From NCBI RefSeq assembly GCF_035751725.1, contig NZ_CP142104.1:2232001-2296000 (forward strand): a stretch of DNA of 64,000 nt, written 5' to 3'. This stretch comes from Pseudomonas frederiksbergensis (lineage in GTDB: Bacteria > Pseudomonadota > Gammaproteobacteria > Pseudomonadales > Pseudomonadaceae). Position numbers and translations under genes: made by a program. Below, piece by piece: positions 25,258 to 35,045 of this stretch (position 1 is its first letter; each line of letters opens with the position of its first letter). The notes beneath the pieces are model-generated. The model did not search any database. It saw only the letters and a program-made list of their open reading frames with translations, and was not told the DNA's origin.

Positions 25258-27363
25258 TCAGCGAGCGTTGGCTTGTTGTAATGGGGTCGAGTTGTAGCGG
25301 TTTTCTATTTGTGCGATCTGGGTCAGCAATGCCGGTACGTCGAGAATCAACGCCACGGCGCCGCTGCCCAGGATGGTCGAGCCGCTGATGCCGCGCAGTG
25401 CGCCGAACAGCTTGCCCAAGGGTTTGATCACGGTCTGGAATTCACCCAAAAGGTCATCCACCACCAGCCCGGCCTTGAGTTCGGCGTAGCGCACCACCAC
25501 CACATTCTGCCGGCGCGAGGCCGGGCCTTCGTGATGGAAGTGATCGCGCAGGTACACCAGCGGCAGCACTTCGCCGCGCAGGTCCAGGTAGCCTTGTTCA
25601 CGGCTGGCGATGCCATCGTCTTCGCTCAGTTCGATGCATTCCTGGACCATGTCCAGCGGAATCACATAGGTGGACTGGCCGATGCCGACCAGGAATCCAT
25701 TGATGATCGCCAGGGTCAGCGGCAGGCGGATGCGCACCACGGTGCCCTTGCCCGGCTGGCTGTCGAGGTCGACCGTGCCGCGCAGCAGTGTGATGTTGCG
25801 CTTGACCACGTCCATGCCCACGCCGCGTCCGGACAGGTTGGTGACGGCTTGGGCGGTGGAGAAGCCCGGTTCGAAAATCAGGTTGTAGATCTCCTGGTCG
25901 GTCAGGTTCGCACCTTGGGCGATCAGGCCGCGCTCATGGGCTTTTTCCAGGATACGATCGCGGTTCAGGCCGGCGCCGTCGTCGGCGATTTCCAGCACGA
26001 TGCTGCCCGAGTCGTGGTAGGCATTGAGGTGCAGATGCCCCTTGGCCGGCTTGCCTGCCGCCAGGCGCGCCTCGGCGGTTTCGATGCCGTGGTCCATGGC
26101 GTTGCGCAGCAGGTGCATCAGCGGGTCGCCGATTTTTTCCACCACGGTCTTGTCCAGCTCGGTTTCCGCGCCGCTGATGATCAGGTCGATGTCCTTGCCG
26201 AGTTCCTGGCTGACATCGCGCACCACCCGGCGAAAGCGGTTGAAGGTCTCGCCGATGGGGATCATGCGCAGGCGCAAGGCACCGTCGAGGATTTCTTCCA
26301 CCAGCCCGGACACCGACGAGGTGGCTTCCTGCAGCGGATCGTTCTGGCAGGTACGCGCCAGCAGGCTGGCGCCCGCGCTGGCGATGACCAGCTCACCCAC
26401 CAGGTTGATCAGTTCGTCGAGTTTGTCCGCGTTGACTCGCACATAGGTGCCGTCCTTGGTTTTGCTTTCGCTGGCCACGGCCTGTTTGTCGCTCGCGACC
26501 TGGGCGGGCATGCGCGGGGTCTTGCGTTGGTCCGGCATCAGTTCGCCCGTGGCGACCATGGCGGTGCTTTCGTCGGTCGGTGCGGGGGACGTCGCGACCA
26601 GGCCGGTGCTCGCCTGGGACTCGACCGCTTGGGCGGCAACGATTTCGATCACGCAGTCTTCGCGCACAAAATCGAACACTTCGTTGATCGCGGCATAGCC
26701 GGCGGCGGATCGAAACGCGATGTCGAAGCCCAAGTAGCAGGACTCGGCATCCCAGGCCTCGATAGCCGGCAGCGCGTCGGTCAGGGTGGTGAGGTCGACG
26801 ATTTCACCCAGGGTCTGCAAATAGCGCAGGAATGACAAGGGGTCCATGCCGTTGCGAAACACGTCCTGGCCGAAGCGCAGGGAGATGTGCCAGAGGCTCG
26901 CTTCGGCTGAATCGGCCGTTTCGGTTTTTGCTGTCCGGGCCGGTTCGGCTGCGGTCGAGGGCGCCTGGTATTCCTGCAGGATCTGGCACAGTTCCATTTC
27001 CCGGGCCAGGGCAGGGGGTTGCAACGCCGAGCCCTGGTTGGCGACCACGTCGATCAGCTCGAGCATGTGATCGCCGGACTTGAGCAGCACGGCGATCAAG
27101 CCAGGGTCCACCGCGACGCTGCCCTCGCGCAGGCGATCGAGCACGTCCTCGACGATGTGGGTAAAGCTGACGATCGGCTCCAGGCCGAACAGCCCCGCCG
27201 AGCCCTTGATCGTATGGGCCGCGCGGAAAATCGCGCCGATGGCGTCATCGTCGCCGGGGTCGTTTTCCAATTGCAGCAACGATTCTTCCATCGCCTGCAG
27301 TTGTTCACGTGCCTCGACGATGAAGGTTTGTTGTGCCTGATCGAGATTGATGCTCACGCTCAT
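25258..27363 (-). CDS. cheA: Chemotaxis histidine kinase CheA
   Basis: The 701-residue kinase starts with an HPt domain ([16 protein letters not shown], phospho-His50). A variable middle region follows, then a dimerisation helix pair ([17 protein letters not shown]), an ATPase ([15 protein letters not shown]-box, [11 protein letters not shown]1, [10 protein letters not shown]2) and a C-terminal CheW-like domain. The ATG at 27363 sits only one base from AAAGGAA; GTG at 27357 has better spacing and may be the true start. It phosphorylates CheY and CheB of the operon. Confidence 0.96.
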   Translation of the reverse strand: MSVSINLDQAQQTFIVEAREQLQAMEESLLQLENDPGDDDAIGAIFRAAHTIKGSAGLFGLEPIVSFTHIVEDVLDRLREGSVAVDPGLIAVLLKSGDHMLELIDVVANQGSALQPPALAREMELCQILQEYQAPSTAAEPARTAKTETADSAEASLWHISLRFGQDVFRNGMDPLSFLRYLQTLGEIVDLTTLTDALPAIEAWDAESCYLGFDIAFRSAAGYAAINEVFDFVREDCVIEIVAAQAVESQASTGLVATSPAPTDESTAMVATGELMPDQRKTPRMPAQVASDKQAVASESKTKDGTYVRVNADKLDELINLVGELVIASAGASLLARTCQNDPLQEATSSVSGLVEEILDGALRLRMIPIGETFNRFRRVVRDVSQELGKDIDLIISGAETELDKTVVEKIGDPLMHLLRNAMDHGIETAEARLAAGKPAKGHLHLNAYHDSGSIVLEIADDGAGLNRDRILEKAHERGLIAQGANLTDQEIYNLIFEPGFSTAQAVTNLSGRGVGMDVVKRNITLLRGTVDLDSQPGKGTVVRIRLPLTLAIINGFLVGIGQSTYVIPLDMVQECIELSEDDGIASREQGYLDLRGEVLPLVYLRDHFHHEGPASRRQNVVVVRYAELKAGLVVDDLLGEFQTVIKPLGKLFGALRGISGSTILGSGAVALILDVPALLTQIAQIENRYNSTPLQQANAR

Positions 27364-27396
27364 TTCCTTTGTCGTGTTCGACGTGTTGCGCAGGCG

Positions 27397-27681
27397 CTAG
27401 GCAACCAGGTTGCACAGGGCCAATGTTTCCGTGACGGCCTTGCTTTGGTCGGTCACCGTCAGTTGAGTCCCGGCCTTGGGTGCCTCGCGCTGAATCATCA
27501 GCAGCAGTTGCAGGCCGGCGCCATCCATCTCGGTGATCTGCGACAGGTCCAGCGCCATCGCTGGCGTTGCCCCCAACCGTGGCAGCAATTGCGCGGCCAG
27601 GTCGGCGGCGGTGTAGATCGTCAGCTCGCCATCGATCTGCACCCGCGCGGTGTCATCCTCTATTTCGTACAGCAGCGGCAT
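27397..27681 (-). CDS. STAS-domain protein in the chemotaxis operon
   Basis: The 94-residue single STAS domain runs ARVQIDGELTIYTAADLAAQ, then ALDLSQITEMDGAGLQLLLM. STAS antagonists normally have Ser or Thr between Asp and the following small residue (DSxG); here it is MDGAG, so the phospho-acceptor is replaced by Gly. It cannot therefore be switched by Ser phosphorylation in the usual way. It lies between cheA and cheY and may be a scaffold or adaptor for receptor arrays (inference). Confidence 0.88.
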   Translation of the reverse strand: MPLLYEIEDDTARVQIDGELTIYTAADLAAQLLPRLGATPAMALDLSQITEMDGAGLQLLLMIQREAPKAGTQLTVTDQSKAVTETLALCNLVA

Positions 27682-27696
27682 TGAAGCCTCCGGCCA

Positions 27697-28065
27697 TCAG
27701 GGAAGAATCAGCTTGGATACCGCCGCCAGCATCTGCGCCGGCTGGAACGGCTTGACCACCCAGGCCTTGGCACCTGCGGCCTGGCCCTCTTGCTTCTTCG
27801 ATTCCTGGGATTCGGTGGTGAGCATGATGATCGGCGTGAACTTGTAGCTGGCCAGCTTCTTGACCTCCTTGACGAAGGTGATGCCATCCATGTTTGGCAT
27901 GTTCACGTCGCTGATGATCAGGTGCACTTTCTGGCCGTTGAGTTTGCCCAGTGCGTCCTTGCCATCGCTGGCCTCGATCACGTCGTAGCCGGCACTTTTC
28001 AACGCGATGCCGACTACCTGCCGAACGCTCGCGGAGTCGTCGACAACCAATACACTTTTAGCCAT
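27697..28065 (-). CDS. cheY: Chemotaxis response regulator CheY
   Basis: The 122-residue single receiver domain has the acidic pair in LVVDDSASVRQ, the phospho-Asp in LIISDVNMPNMDG, the Thr of MLTTESQ and the Lys of WVVKPFQPAQM. No output domain is present. ATG 28065 follows GGAGAG. It is the phosphoryl acceptor of CheA; its downstream target, flagellar motor or other, is not clear from sequence. Confidence 0.95.
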   Translation of the reverse strand: MAKSVLVVDDSASVRQVVGIALKSAGYDVIEASDGKDALGKLNGQKVHLIISDVNMPNMDGITFVKEVKKLASYKFTPIIMLTTESQESKKQEGQAAGAKAWVVKPFQPAQMLAAVSKLILP

Positions 28066-28076
28066 GAACGGCTCTC

Positions 28077-29294
28077 CTAGAAGAAGGTTATTTCCTGTGA
28101 AGTCTGTTGCGCAGCCGAGTCGCCGTGATGATTGCGGCGTTGCTCGTCGGTGGCGTAGGTGGTTTCCATGCGCGCCAGCCATTGGCGGGCGTCGATGGAG
28201 GCGGCCTGTTCGGGCGACTGGCTGGCTTGCTGCATGTGCACATGCAGGTCCTCGATGTTGTCGCGCACGTGGCTGAGGATCTGGCTGACCCGATCCTGGA
28301 ATTGCAGGCTGACCAGCACTTCGGTGAGTTCGTCGCGAATGCCGTAGCTCTCCCGTTGCAACATGTCGGCCGAATCGGCGAGGCGCCCGGTAACGCTCTG
28401 GAAGCGTTCGAGCACACGCTGGATGCTGCCTTCGGACACGGCCACGGACTGGCTGTCCTGGTCGGCGCCGCTGGAAGCAGCCTGCACCAGTTGGGTGATG
28501 GCGGTGTTGATGACGTCGACCTTGGCCGACATCTGTTGGCCGGTCTCGCTGGACTTGCTCGACAGTGCACGTACGGCGTCGGCCACTACCGCAAAACCAC
28601 GTCCGGCTTCGCCCGCCCGGGCGGCTTCGATGGCGGCGTTGAGGGCCAGCAGGTTGGTCTGGGCGGCAATCGCCGCGACGTCGGCGGCCATGGTCCGCAG
28701 CTCGCCGGTGTAGGCGGTCAGGTTGCGCACTTGGGCAAGGGTTTCATCACGGCTGGCCTGGGTGGACTTCAACGAATCGATGACCTTCACCAGTTCGCCT
28801 TCGCTCTGCGCCAGTACCTGGACGGCGCCACCGCCGCTGCTGCCGGCCAACTCGCCGGCGGCCAGTTGCGAGGCTTGCACGGTTTCTTCGAGGCGCGAGG
28901 AAATGCCGGTGAAACGGCTGGTCAAGGAGACGATCGCGGTTTCAGTCTGCTGGCGCGAACTTTCGACTTGCTTGGCCCAGATGGGCATGGCACCGAGGAT
29001 CACTTCGTTGAGTTGTGCGTCGCTTTTGTGAGCGCCATGGTCCGCGGCTAGCAGTTCGTGACGGGCGATGGCCGCTGCGGCGACCTTGTCCAACTGCAGG
29101 CGCTGCGAGCGCGTACCCCAGAGACCGGCACCCACGCCAAGGACCAGGAGCACGGCACTGAAACCGATGGTTTGCGCATTCGCGCCATTGAGCGCCAGCA
29201 CACCGGCGCAGGCGATGACGGCAACGATCAAGGCGTGCCAGCAAGTGTGCGTCCGGGGTTTGGCGAGGGAATGGTCGTGGGGATACGACGTCAT
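28077..29294 (-). CDS. Methyl-accepting receptor-like protein without a periplasmic sensor
   Basis: The 405-residue protein has two close N-terminal membrane helices ([20 protein letters not shown] and [17 protein letters not shown]) with only a short loop between them. A cytoplasmic coiled coil follows, then a signalling tip ([20 protein letters not shown]). No HAMP domain is evident. The C-terminus SQEITFF is a conserved-looking aromatic tail. ATG 29294 follows AAGGA. It is first in the chemotaxis operon and may report membrane or cytoplasmic state. Confidence 0.9.
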   Translation of the reverse strand: MTSYPHDHSLAKPRTHTCWHALIVAVIACAGVLALNGANAQTIGFSAVLLVLGVGAGLWGTRSQRLQLDKVAAAAIARHELLAADHGAHKSDAQLNEVILGAMPIWAKQVESSRQQTETAIVSLTSRFTGISSRLEETVQASQLAAGELAGSSGGGAVQVLAQSEGELVKVIDSLKSTQASRDETLAQVRNLTAYTGELRTMAADVAAIAAQTNLLALNAAIEAARAGEAGRGFAVVADAVRALSSKSSETGQQMSAKVDVINTAITQLVQAASSGADQDSQSVAVSEGSIQRVLERFQSVTGRLADSADMLQRESYGIRDELTEVLVSLQFQDRVSQILSHVRDNIEDLHVHMQQASQSPEQAASIDARQWLARMETTYATDEQRRNHHGDSAAQQTSQEITFF

Positions 29295-29677
29295 GGTTCG
29301 GTCCTTGAACAGTGTTGCTGACAGGATATTTGCGAATAACTGGTTATCTGCAAAACCGACTCGGTCTTTAGGACCAGTCGTCCGGTTCTGCAAGAAAAGG
29401 TGGCACATTGATATCTCAGATTAGACGAGATTGGCGAAATGTCGAGGTGACCTGACCTACGGAAAACCCGTGGCGAGGAAGCCTGCTCCCGCTGGACCGC
29501 GCAGCAGTCCCAGCCACCGGTCTGATTTCCCGGCGATGCCAAGTTAAAAAGCGGGCCGCTTCGCGATCCAGCGGGAGCACGCTCCCTCGCGCCACAAAAG
29601 CGGACATCTTCCGAAACATAACGAAAGGATTGAGCTAAATTACCCGCAACAGATTTCGAACCTGCCATCGAGCCCCC
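29295..29677. repeat. Intergenic region with paired REP elements
   Basis: No gene is seen. CCGTGGCGAGGAAGCCTGCT (from 29468) and CAGCGGGAGCACGCTCCCTC (from 29568) are REP-like elements in opposite orientation about 100 bp apart, a BIME-like pair. The che operon promoter (minus) and the MATE promoter (plus) must flank it. Confidence 0.65.
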
Positions 29678-31024
29678 ATGCCCACCCAGTCGCTCTGGAA
29701 AACCTACCTGCTGTTCCTGGCCCCCATGGTCCTGTCCAACTTCCTGCAATCGATGTCCGGTACGCTCAACAGCATCTACATCGGCCAAATGCTCGGCACC
29801 CAAGCCTTGGCGGCGGTGTCGGGGATGTTTCCCATCGTGTTTTTCTTCATCGCGTTGGTGATTGGCCTCGGCGCCGGGGCAGGGGTGCTGATCGGGCAGG
29901 CGTACGGCGCCGGCGAGACGGGGACCGTGAAGGCAATTGCAGGCTCGACCCTGTTGCTGGGGGCGATCATCGGGTTGGCGGCGGCGATCCTTGGCAGTGT
30001 CTTTGCCCGCGAGGGCCTGCAAGGACTCGGCACGCCCGCCGATGTGCTGGATGACGCGGTGTCCTATGCGCGGGTGATGATGTGGATTTTGCCGATGCTG
30101 CTGGTGTTCGTGCTGTTCACCCAGTTGTTGCGCGGTGTCAGCGATACCGTTTCGCCGCTGCTGGCGTTGCTGGTGTCCACCAGCGTCGGGATGCTGCTGA
30201 CGCCGGTGCTGATCCGTGGCTGGCTGGGTTTTGCGCCGATGGGCATCCAGAGCGCGGCATTGGCGGGGCTGGTGGGCACCGCGTCGGCGATGGCGATGCT
30301 GGCGTGGCGCCTGAACCGCCGGGACCATGCCCTGGCGCCGGACCGTGCGCTGTTCGCGGCGATGCGCCTGGACAGGGACATCCTCGGCAAAGTGCTGCGC
30401 ATCGGCTTGCCCACCGGTTTGCAAATGGTGGTGATCTCGCTGTCGGAGCTGGCGATCCTGGCCCTGGTCAATCGCCACGGGTCCCAGGCCACGGCGGCCT
30501 ACGGCGCGGTGACGCAGATCGTCAACTACGTGCAGTTCCCGGCGCTGTCGATTGCCATCACCGCTTCGATCCTTGGCGCCCAGGCCATCGGCGCCGGACG
30601 CCTGGAACGCCTGGGGCCGATCCTGCGCACCGGGATGTTGATCAATGTCTGGTTGACCGGTGGGCTGGTGCTGCTGGGTTACCTGTTGTCCCGTTGGTTA
30701 TTGGGACTGTTCATCACCGACCCGGCGGCGCGGGTCCAGGCCGAACATTTATTGCACATCATGCTCTGGAGCCTGTTGGTGTTCGGGTTCCAGGCAATTA
30801 TCGGCGGCATCATGCGCGCCAGCGGCACGGTGCTGGTGCCGGTGGCGATCTCGATTTTCTGCATTATCGGCGTGCAAGTGCCGGCGGCCTACCTGCTGGA
30901 TGCCCACTTCGGCCTTCAAGGCGTGTGGATGGCGTTTCCGGTGGCTTACCTGAGCATGTTGGTATTGCAGACGGTGTATTACAAACGGGTCTGGCAGCAT
31001 CAGCGGATCGAGCGGTTGGTGTAG
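29678..31024 (+). CDS. MATE-family multidrug/Na+ or H+ antiporter
   Basis: The 448-residue membrane protein has 12 predicted helices in two repeats. LAPMVLSNFLQSMSGTLNSI and YIGQMLGTQALAAVSGMFPI open the N-terminal repeat; LRIGLPTGLQMVVISLSELA and LALVNRHGSQATAAYGAVTQ open the second. It belongs to the NorM/DinF-like MatE family that exports cationic drugs and dyes. It is a single gene. The substrate cannot be inferred. Confidence 0.92.
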   Translation: MPTQSLWKTYLLFLAPMVLSNFLQSMSGTLNSIYIGQMLGTQALAAVSGMFPIVFFFIALVIGLGAGAGVLIGQAYGAGETGTVKAIAGSTLLLGAIIGLAAAILGSVFAREGLQGLGTPADVLDDAVSYARVMMWILPMLLVFVLFTQLLRGVSDTVSPLLALLVSTSVGMLLTPVLIRGWLGFAPMGIQSAALAGLVGTASAMAMLAWRLNRRDHALAPDRALFAAMRLDRDILGKVLRIGLPTGLQMVVISLSELAILALVNRHGSQATAAYGAVTQIVNYVQFPALSIAITASILGAQAIGAGRLERLGPILRTGMLINVWLTGGLVLLGYLLSRWLLGLFITDPAARVQAEHLLHIMLWSLLVFGFQAIIGGIMRASGTVLVPVAISIFCIIGVQVPAAYLLDAHFGLQGVWMAFPVAYLSMLVLQTVYYKRVWQHQRIERLV

Positions 31025-31040
31025 ACCGGCCCAAGCTGGA

Positions 31041-31150
31041 ACCCCTGCGGAAGCGAGCGTGCTCGCGATAGCATCGACACGTTCAATTTTGATATAGGCT
31101 GACAGACTGCCATCGTCGGAACGCCGCCCGGAGCAAGCTCGCTCCCATAG
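31041..31150. repeat. Pair of REP-like palindromes
   Basis: CCTGCGGAAGCGAGCGTGCT (31045 onward, continuing CGCGATAG) and CCGGAGCAAGCTCGCTCCCA (31129 onward) are divergent REP variants flanking about 60 bp, between the MATE and HAD genes. Confidence 0.6.
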
Positions 31151-31188
31151 TTTTGGCCACCTTCTTCCCGTCATCCACGAGGATCCCG

Positions 31189-31851
31189 ATGTCCGTAGAA
31201 CACCCCTCCATCGCCTACCGCGCCTTCCTCTTCGACATGGACGGCACGCTGCTCAATTCCGTCGCCGCCACCGAGCGGATCTGGACCCGCTGGGCCATGC
31301 GCCATGGCCTGGACGTGGCGAAATTCTTGCCGACCATTCATGGCGTGCGCGCCGTCGACACGGTCGCCCGCCAGAACCTGCCCGGGATAGATGCGCAAGC
31401 CGAGGCCGCGCAGCTTACCGTTGAAGAAATCGAGGACGTGGAAGGCGTGGTCGAGGTGCCCGGTGCGCTGGCGCTTCTCAAACGCCTGCCGCCGACCCAA
31501 TGGGCGATCGTCACCTCGGCGCCGATGGCCTTGGCTTTGCGTCGCATGGAGGCGGCCGGGATCCCGCGACCCGAGGTGATGGTGACCGCCGAAGACGTGA
31601 GCAGCGGCAAACCGAACCCCAATTGCTATCTGCTGGCCGCGCAGCGCTTGCAAGTGGCTCCAGGGGAATGCCTGGTGTTCGAGGATGCCCAGGCCGGGAT
31701 CAAGGCCGGCGAGGCGGCGGGCATGGATGTGATGGTGGTGACCGCCACGCATACACACCCGGTGGTGACGTTGCATTCGCAGATCAAGGATTACCTTGGG
31801 CTGGGAATCGCGGTGGATGACGGACTGATGCGCCTTTCAAACCACCGCTAG
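31189..31851 (+). CDS. HAD-superfamily sugar phosphatase-like hydrolase
   Basis: The 220-residue protein shows motif I FLFDMDGTLLNS (nucleophile and acid Asp), motif II AIVTSAP, motif III Lys in SSGKPNPNCY and motif IV VFEDAQAGIKAG. A helical cap after motif I places it with subfamily IA beta-phosphoglucomutase/sugar phosphatases (YfbT/GPP-like). ATG 31189 follows GAGGA; the longer frame is rejected. It is monocistronic. The substrate is probably a small sugar or polyol phosphate. Confidence 0.9.
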   Translation: MSVEHPSIAYRAFLFDMDGTLLNSVAATERIWTRWAMRHGLDVAKFLPTIHGVRAVDTVARQNLPGIDAQAEAAQLTVEEIEDVEGVVEVPGALALLKRLPPTQWAIVTSAPMALALRRMEAAGIPRPEVMVTAEDVSSGKPNPNCYLLAAQRLQVAPGECLVFEDAQAGIKAGEAAGMDVMVVTATHTHPVVTLHSQIKDYLGLGIAVDDGLMRLSNHR

Positions 31852-31854
31852 GAA

Positions 31855-31886
31855 CCCGTGGGAGCAGGGTCGCTCCCACAGTTTTA
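31855..31886. terminator. REP-like terminator hairpin between convergent genes
   Basis: GTGGGAGC-AGGGTC-GCTCCCAC followed by AGTTTTA forms an 8-bp stem between the HAD gene and the convergent ppnN. Confidence 0.65.
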
Positions 31887-31903
31887 CCTCAACGATTCCA
31901 GGA

Positions 31904-33277
31904 TCAGGTCACCACCCGATAGCACGGCACATACGCCGCGCCGCCCGGCAGTTTCATCCGGTGCTGGGCGACGAAGGCTTGGAGCAGGCGGTCGAGGGGC
32001 TCCATGATGGCGGGGTCACCGTGGATCTCGTACGGGCCGTGCTCTTCGATCAGGCGGATACCCTTGTCCTTGACGTTCCCCGCCACGATTCCCGAAAACG
32101 CCCGGCGCAGGTTGGCGGCCAGTTCGTGGGACGGCAGGTCGCGGCTCAGGCCCAGGCTGGCCATGTTTGCATGGGTCGGGTCGAAGGGGCGCTGGAAACC
32201 TTCGTCGATTTTCAGCAGCCAATTGAAGTGAAAGGCGTCGTTGCGCTCGCGGCGGAACTGCTTCACTTCTTTCAACCCCTGGGTCATTTGCCGCGCCACT
32301 TCGGCCGGGTCGTCGATGATGATCTGGTAGTGCTCTTGCGCGGCTTCGCCTAAGGTTGCGCCGACGAACGCGTGCAGTTGATCAAAATACGGCGTGGCGC
32401 TTTTAGGCCCGGTGAGGATCACTGGGAAGGGCAAGTCCTGGTTGGCCGGGTGCATGAGAATGCCCAGCAGGTAGAGGAATTCTTCCGCGGTACCGGCGCC
32501 GCCCGGGAAAATGATGATGCCATGGCCGACGCGGACGAAGGCCTCCAGGCGCTTCTCGATGTCCGGCAGGATCACCAACTCGGTGACGATCGGGTTCGGT
32601 GCCTCGGCGGCGATGATGCCCGGCTCCGTCAGGCCCAGGTAGCGGCCGCCGTGGATGCGCTGCTTGGCGTGGGCGATGGTGGCGCCTTTCATCGGGCCTT
32701 TCATCACGCCCGGGCCGCAGCCGGTGCAGATGTCCAGGCTGCGCAGGCCCAGTTCGTGGCCGACTTTCTTGGTGTACTTGTATTCTTCGGTATTGATCGA
32801 GTGACCGCCCCAGCACACGACGATTTTCGGCTCCACGCCAGGGCGCAGGGTGCGGGCGTTGCGCAGCAGGTGGAACACGTAGTCGCTGATGCCTTGGGAT
32901 GAGCTCAGGTCGATGCGCTGGCTGTCCAGCTCGTTCTCGGTGTAGACGATGTCGCGCAGGGCGCTGAAGAGCATTTCCCGGGTGCTGGCGATCATCTCGC
33001 CGTCGACGAACGCATCGGCCGGCGCGTTCAACAGTTCCAGGCGCACGCCGCGGTCCTGTTGGTGGATGCGGATTTCGAAGTCCTTGTAGGCTTCCAGGAT
33101 GGTCTTGGCATTATCGACATGGGCGCCGGTGTTGAGGATGGCCAGGGCGCACTGGCGGAAAAGATCGTAGATGCTGCCGGAACCGGCTTCGCTCAGTTGT
33201 TGCACTTCGCGCTGGGACAAAGTCTCCAGGCTGCCCTTGGGGCTTACCGAAGCGTTGATTACCTGTCTTTGAGTCAT
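31904..33277 (-). CDS. ppnN: Pyrimidine/purine nucleotide 5'-monophosphate nucleosidase PpnN
   Basis: The 457-residue protein has an N-terminal domain (DUF4478-type), the central LOG/lysine-decarboxylase-like Rossmann fold with CTGCGPGVMKGPMKGA and FPGGAGTAEEFLYLL (the PGGxGTxxE motif), and a C-terminal DUF3412-type domain. It cleaves nucleoside monophosphates to ribose 5-phosphate and base, and the E. coli enzyme is activated by (p)ppGpp. The length matches the family. It is a single gene, well conserved. Confidence 0.94.
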   Translation of the reverse strand: MTQRQVINASVSPKGSLETLSQREVQQLSEAGSGSIYDLFRQCALAILNTGAHVDNAKTILEAYKDFEIRIHQQDRGVRLELLNAPADAFVDGEMIASTREMLFSALRDIVYTENELDSQRIDLSSSQGISDYVFHLLRNARTLRPGVEPKIVVCWGGHSINTEEYKYTKKVGHELGLRSLDICTGCGPGVMKGPMKGATIAHAKQRIHGGRYLGLTEPGIIAAEAPNPIVTELVILPDIEKRLEAFVRVGHGIIIFPGGAGTAEEFLYLLGILMHPANQDLPFPVILTGPKSATPYFDQLHAFVGATLGEAAQEHYQIIIDDPAEVARQMTQGLKEVKQFRRERNDAFHFNWLLKIDEGFQRPFDPTHANMASLGLSRDLPSHELAANLRRAFSGIVAGNVKDKGIRLIEEHGPYEIHGDPAIMEPLDRLLQAFVAQHRMKLPGGAAYVPCYRVVT

Positions 33278-33493
33278 TCAGCTTTCCTTGAAAACGATGC
33301 CGCTCGCACTATGGCGGCATCTTGAAAAAACGTCCACGCGGGAAGATCGCACGATCCTTGCGGTATCGCCATGGACTTTGATCCGGATCCGTCGGGTCGG
33401 TTGCAACACAAAATGGGCCCCAGCATAGCTAAATCGACCGGGCAGGCGATAATGCGCGAGTCTTTTCACGCCACACAAGGAAATTGCGACGCG

Positions 33494-34030
33494 ATGTTCG
33501 AGATCAAACCGTGGGACGCCGCCGAGTATCGGCAACAGACCCGCCGCAGCACGCTCATCGTGGCCGTGGTGTTCTTGGCGCTGGCGATGCTGCTGTCCAG
33601 TCTGGCCGTAATGCTGTTCGGTACGCCGGGGGGCGATAATTTACGCTTCAATGTCGGGGGCGTTTTCGCTGCCGTATTGGTCATGGCCGGGCTGATGCGC
33701 GGGTTTTTCTGGTCCCAGCCGTGGATGGCGGCGGCAGTGTACGGTTGGCAGCTCAAGCGCAGCCTGATGAGCATCACCAACGTGATGCACCAGGTGAAAG
33801 CCGGTGTACAGGCCCAGGATCCGGCGGCCATGAAGCTGCTGCGGTTTTATCACTTGGGCCTGGCCCAGATGCACCTGCTGGACGCCAACTCCAGCGACCA
33901 CGCCTCGTTGATTCGCGAGGCCGACGAACATCTGGAAACGATGCAGGCGCTGGGCCTGGCCCCTGACCAATCGCGTCTGGACCCGGCCTGGATCGACACG
34001 GTGAAACAGGCCTACAGCGAGCGCCGATAA
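33494..34030 (+). CDS. DUF3087 family membrane protein
   Basis: The 178-residue protein starts MFEIKPWDAAEYRQQTRRST. Two membrane helices follow (LIVAVVFLALAMLLSSLAVM and VGGVFAAVLVMAGLMRGFFW), then a helical cytoplasmic domain with KLLRFYHLGLAQMHLLDANS. The layout matches the Pseudomonas/gamma-proteobacterial DUF3087 family, of unknown function. ATG 33494 is preferred by homologue-like N-terminus, although AAGGA lies rather far (12 bases) upstream. Confidence 0.82.
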   Translation: MFEIKPWDAAEYRQQTRRSTLIVAVVFLALAMLLSSLAVMLFGTPGGDNLRFNVGGVFAAVLVMAGLMRGFFWSQPWMAAAVYGWQLKRSLMSITNVMHQVKAGVQAQDPAAMKLLRFYHLGLAQMHLLDANSSDHASLIREADEHLETMQALGLAPDQSRLDPAWIDTVKQAYSERR

Positions 34031-34117
34031 CGCCACTCATCGGTTGCCTTGGGTAAAAAATAAAACCCAGGTGCCGGGACGCCTTTCTCATGAACAGTCA
34101 TGGGAAGGAGAGTCGAG

Positions 34118-34870
34118 ATGACTGGAAAGATCGTTCAGGGAACCTGGGCCATGCTCTGCGCGGCTACGGTCGGATTGGCAGGTTGCGCGGGCGATAACAG
34201 CCAGTCGCCGGTGGATGCGCCAGGCGCCGCGAAAACCCCGACCACCGCGACACTGGAAGCGGGGGCCGGGATCATGCAGAACAAACCCCCGTTGCAAGCG
34301 TTGGATACCTATCTTGATGGCTTCCATTTCTACAACGGGCGAATGTCCGGGCAAATGGAAGCGCATCACTACTGCACGGCCCTCAACGAAGAGGTGTTCC
34401 AGTGCGCCATCTACGATGCCAATACTGCCAAGGCCAAACTGATGGGCGTGGAATACATCATCAGCAAGCGCTTGTTCGAAGGCTTGCCTGCCGCCGAAAA
34501 GCAGCTGTGGCACAGCCATGTACATGAAGTGAAGTCAGGCCAACTGGTCGCGCCAGGCATCCCCGAAGTGGCGGAGACGCGCTTGATGAAAAACCTGGTC
34601 AGCACCTACGGCAAGACCTGGCATACCTGGCACACCGAGCAAGGCAACGCGCTGCCCTATGGTGTACCGCAACTGATGATGGGCTTCACTGCCGATGGCC
34701 AGATCGATTCGCAGTTGGTGGGCGAGCGCGACCGGCGGATGGGCATCGACAGCGAAGCGAAGAAACATGCCCGCGAATCGATCAACGCGCCGGTAATCGA
34801 CCCTGGCGCGGATGCCTGGCAGAAAGGGCAGGTGTGGCAGATCAAGGATCCGACGGGGCATGCCCATTAA
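34118..34870 (+). CDS. OBAP-family (DUF1264) lipoprotein
   Basis: The 250-residue protein has a lipoprotein signal (MLCAATVGLAGC). The mature domain has HFYNGRMSGQMEAHHYC, YDANTAKAKLMGVEYIISKR, LWHSHVHEVKSGQLVAPGIP and KTWHTWHTEQG, the conserved His-rich blocks of the oil-body-associated protein family found in plants, fungi and bacteria. ATG 34118 follows AAGGAG. The bacterial role is unknown; the His/Trp-rich motifs could bind metal (inference). It is monocistronic. Confidence 0.88.
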   Translation: MTGKIVQGTWAMLCAATVGLAGCAGDNSQSPVDAPGAAKTPTTATLEAGAGIMQNKPPLQALDTYLDGFHFYNGRMSGQMEAHHYCTALNEEVFQCAIYDANTAKAKLMGVEYIISKRLFEGLPAAEKQLWHSHVHEVKSGQLVAPGIPEVAETRLMKNLVSTYGKTWHTWHTEQGNALPYGVPQLMMGFTADGQIDSQLVGERDRRMGIDSEAKKHARESINAPVIDPGADAWQKGQVWQIKDPTGHAH

Positions 34871-34889
34871 AGTAGTTTCAAAGATGCTT

Positions 34890-35010
34890 TTGTGGCGACG
34901 GAGCTTGCTTGCGCTGGGTTGCGGAGCAACCCCAGGGCTATCAACTTGGAAATATATAAGTAGTTAGGGCGGCTGCGCAGCCCAGCGGGCGCAAGCTCCC
35001 TCGCCACGGA
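34890..35010. repeat. REP pair (BIME-like)
   Basis: TGTGGCGACGGAGCTTGCTT (from 34891) and GCGGGCGCAAGCTCCCTCGC (from 34985) are inverted REP elements. A central GGGTTGCGGAGCAACCCC hairpin and a second arm GGGCGGCTGCGCAGCCC lie between them. Confidence 0.75.
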
Positions 35011-35045
35011 GGGGCAGGGAGCGGAAATAAGGGGGGTAAAACGAA

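Noticed and set aside
25309..26835. 508-codon open frame opposite cheA
   Set aside because: Antisense shadow with Gly/His/Gln-rich composition; cheA has all kinase motifs.
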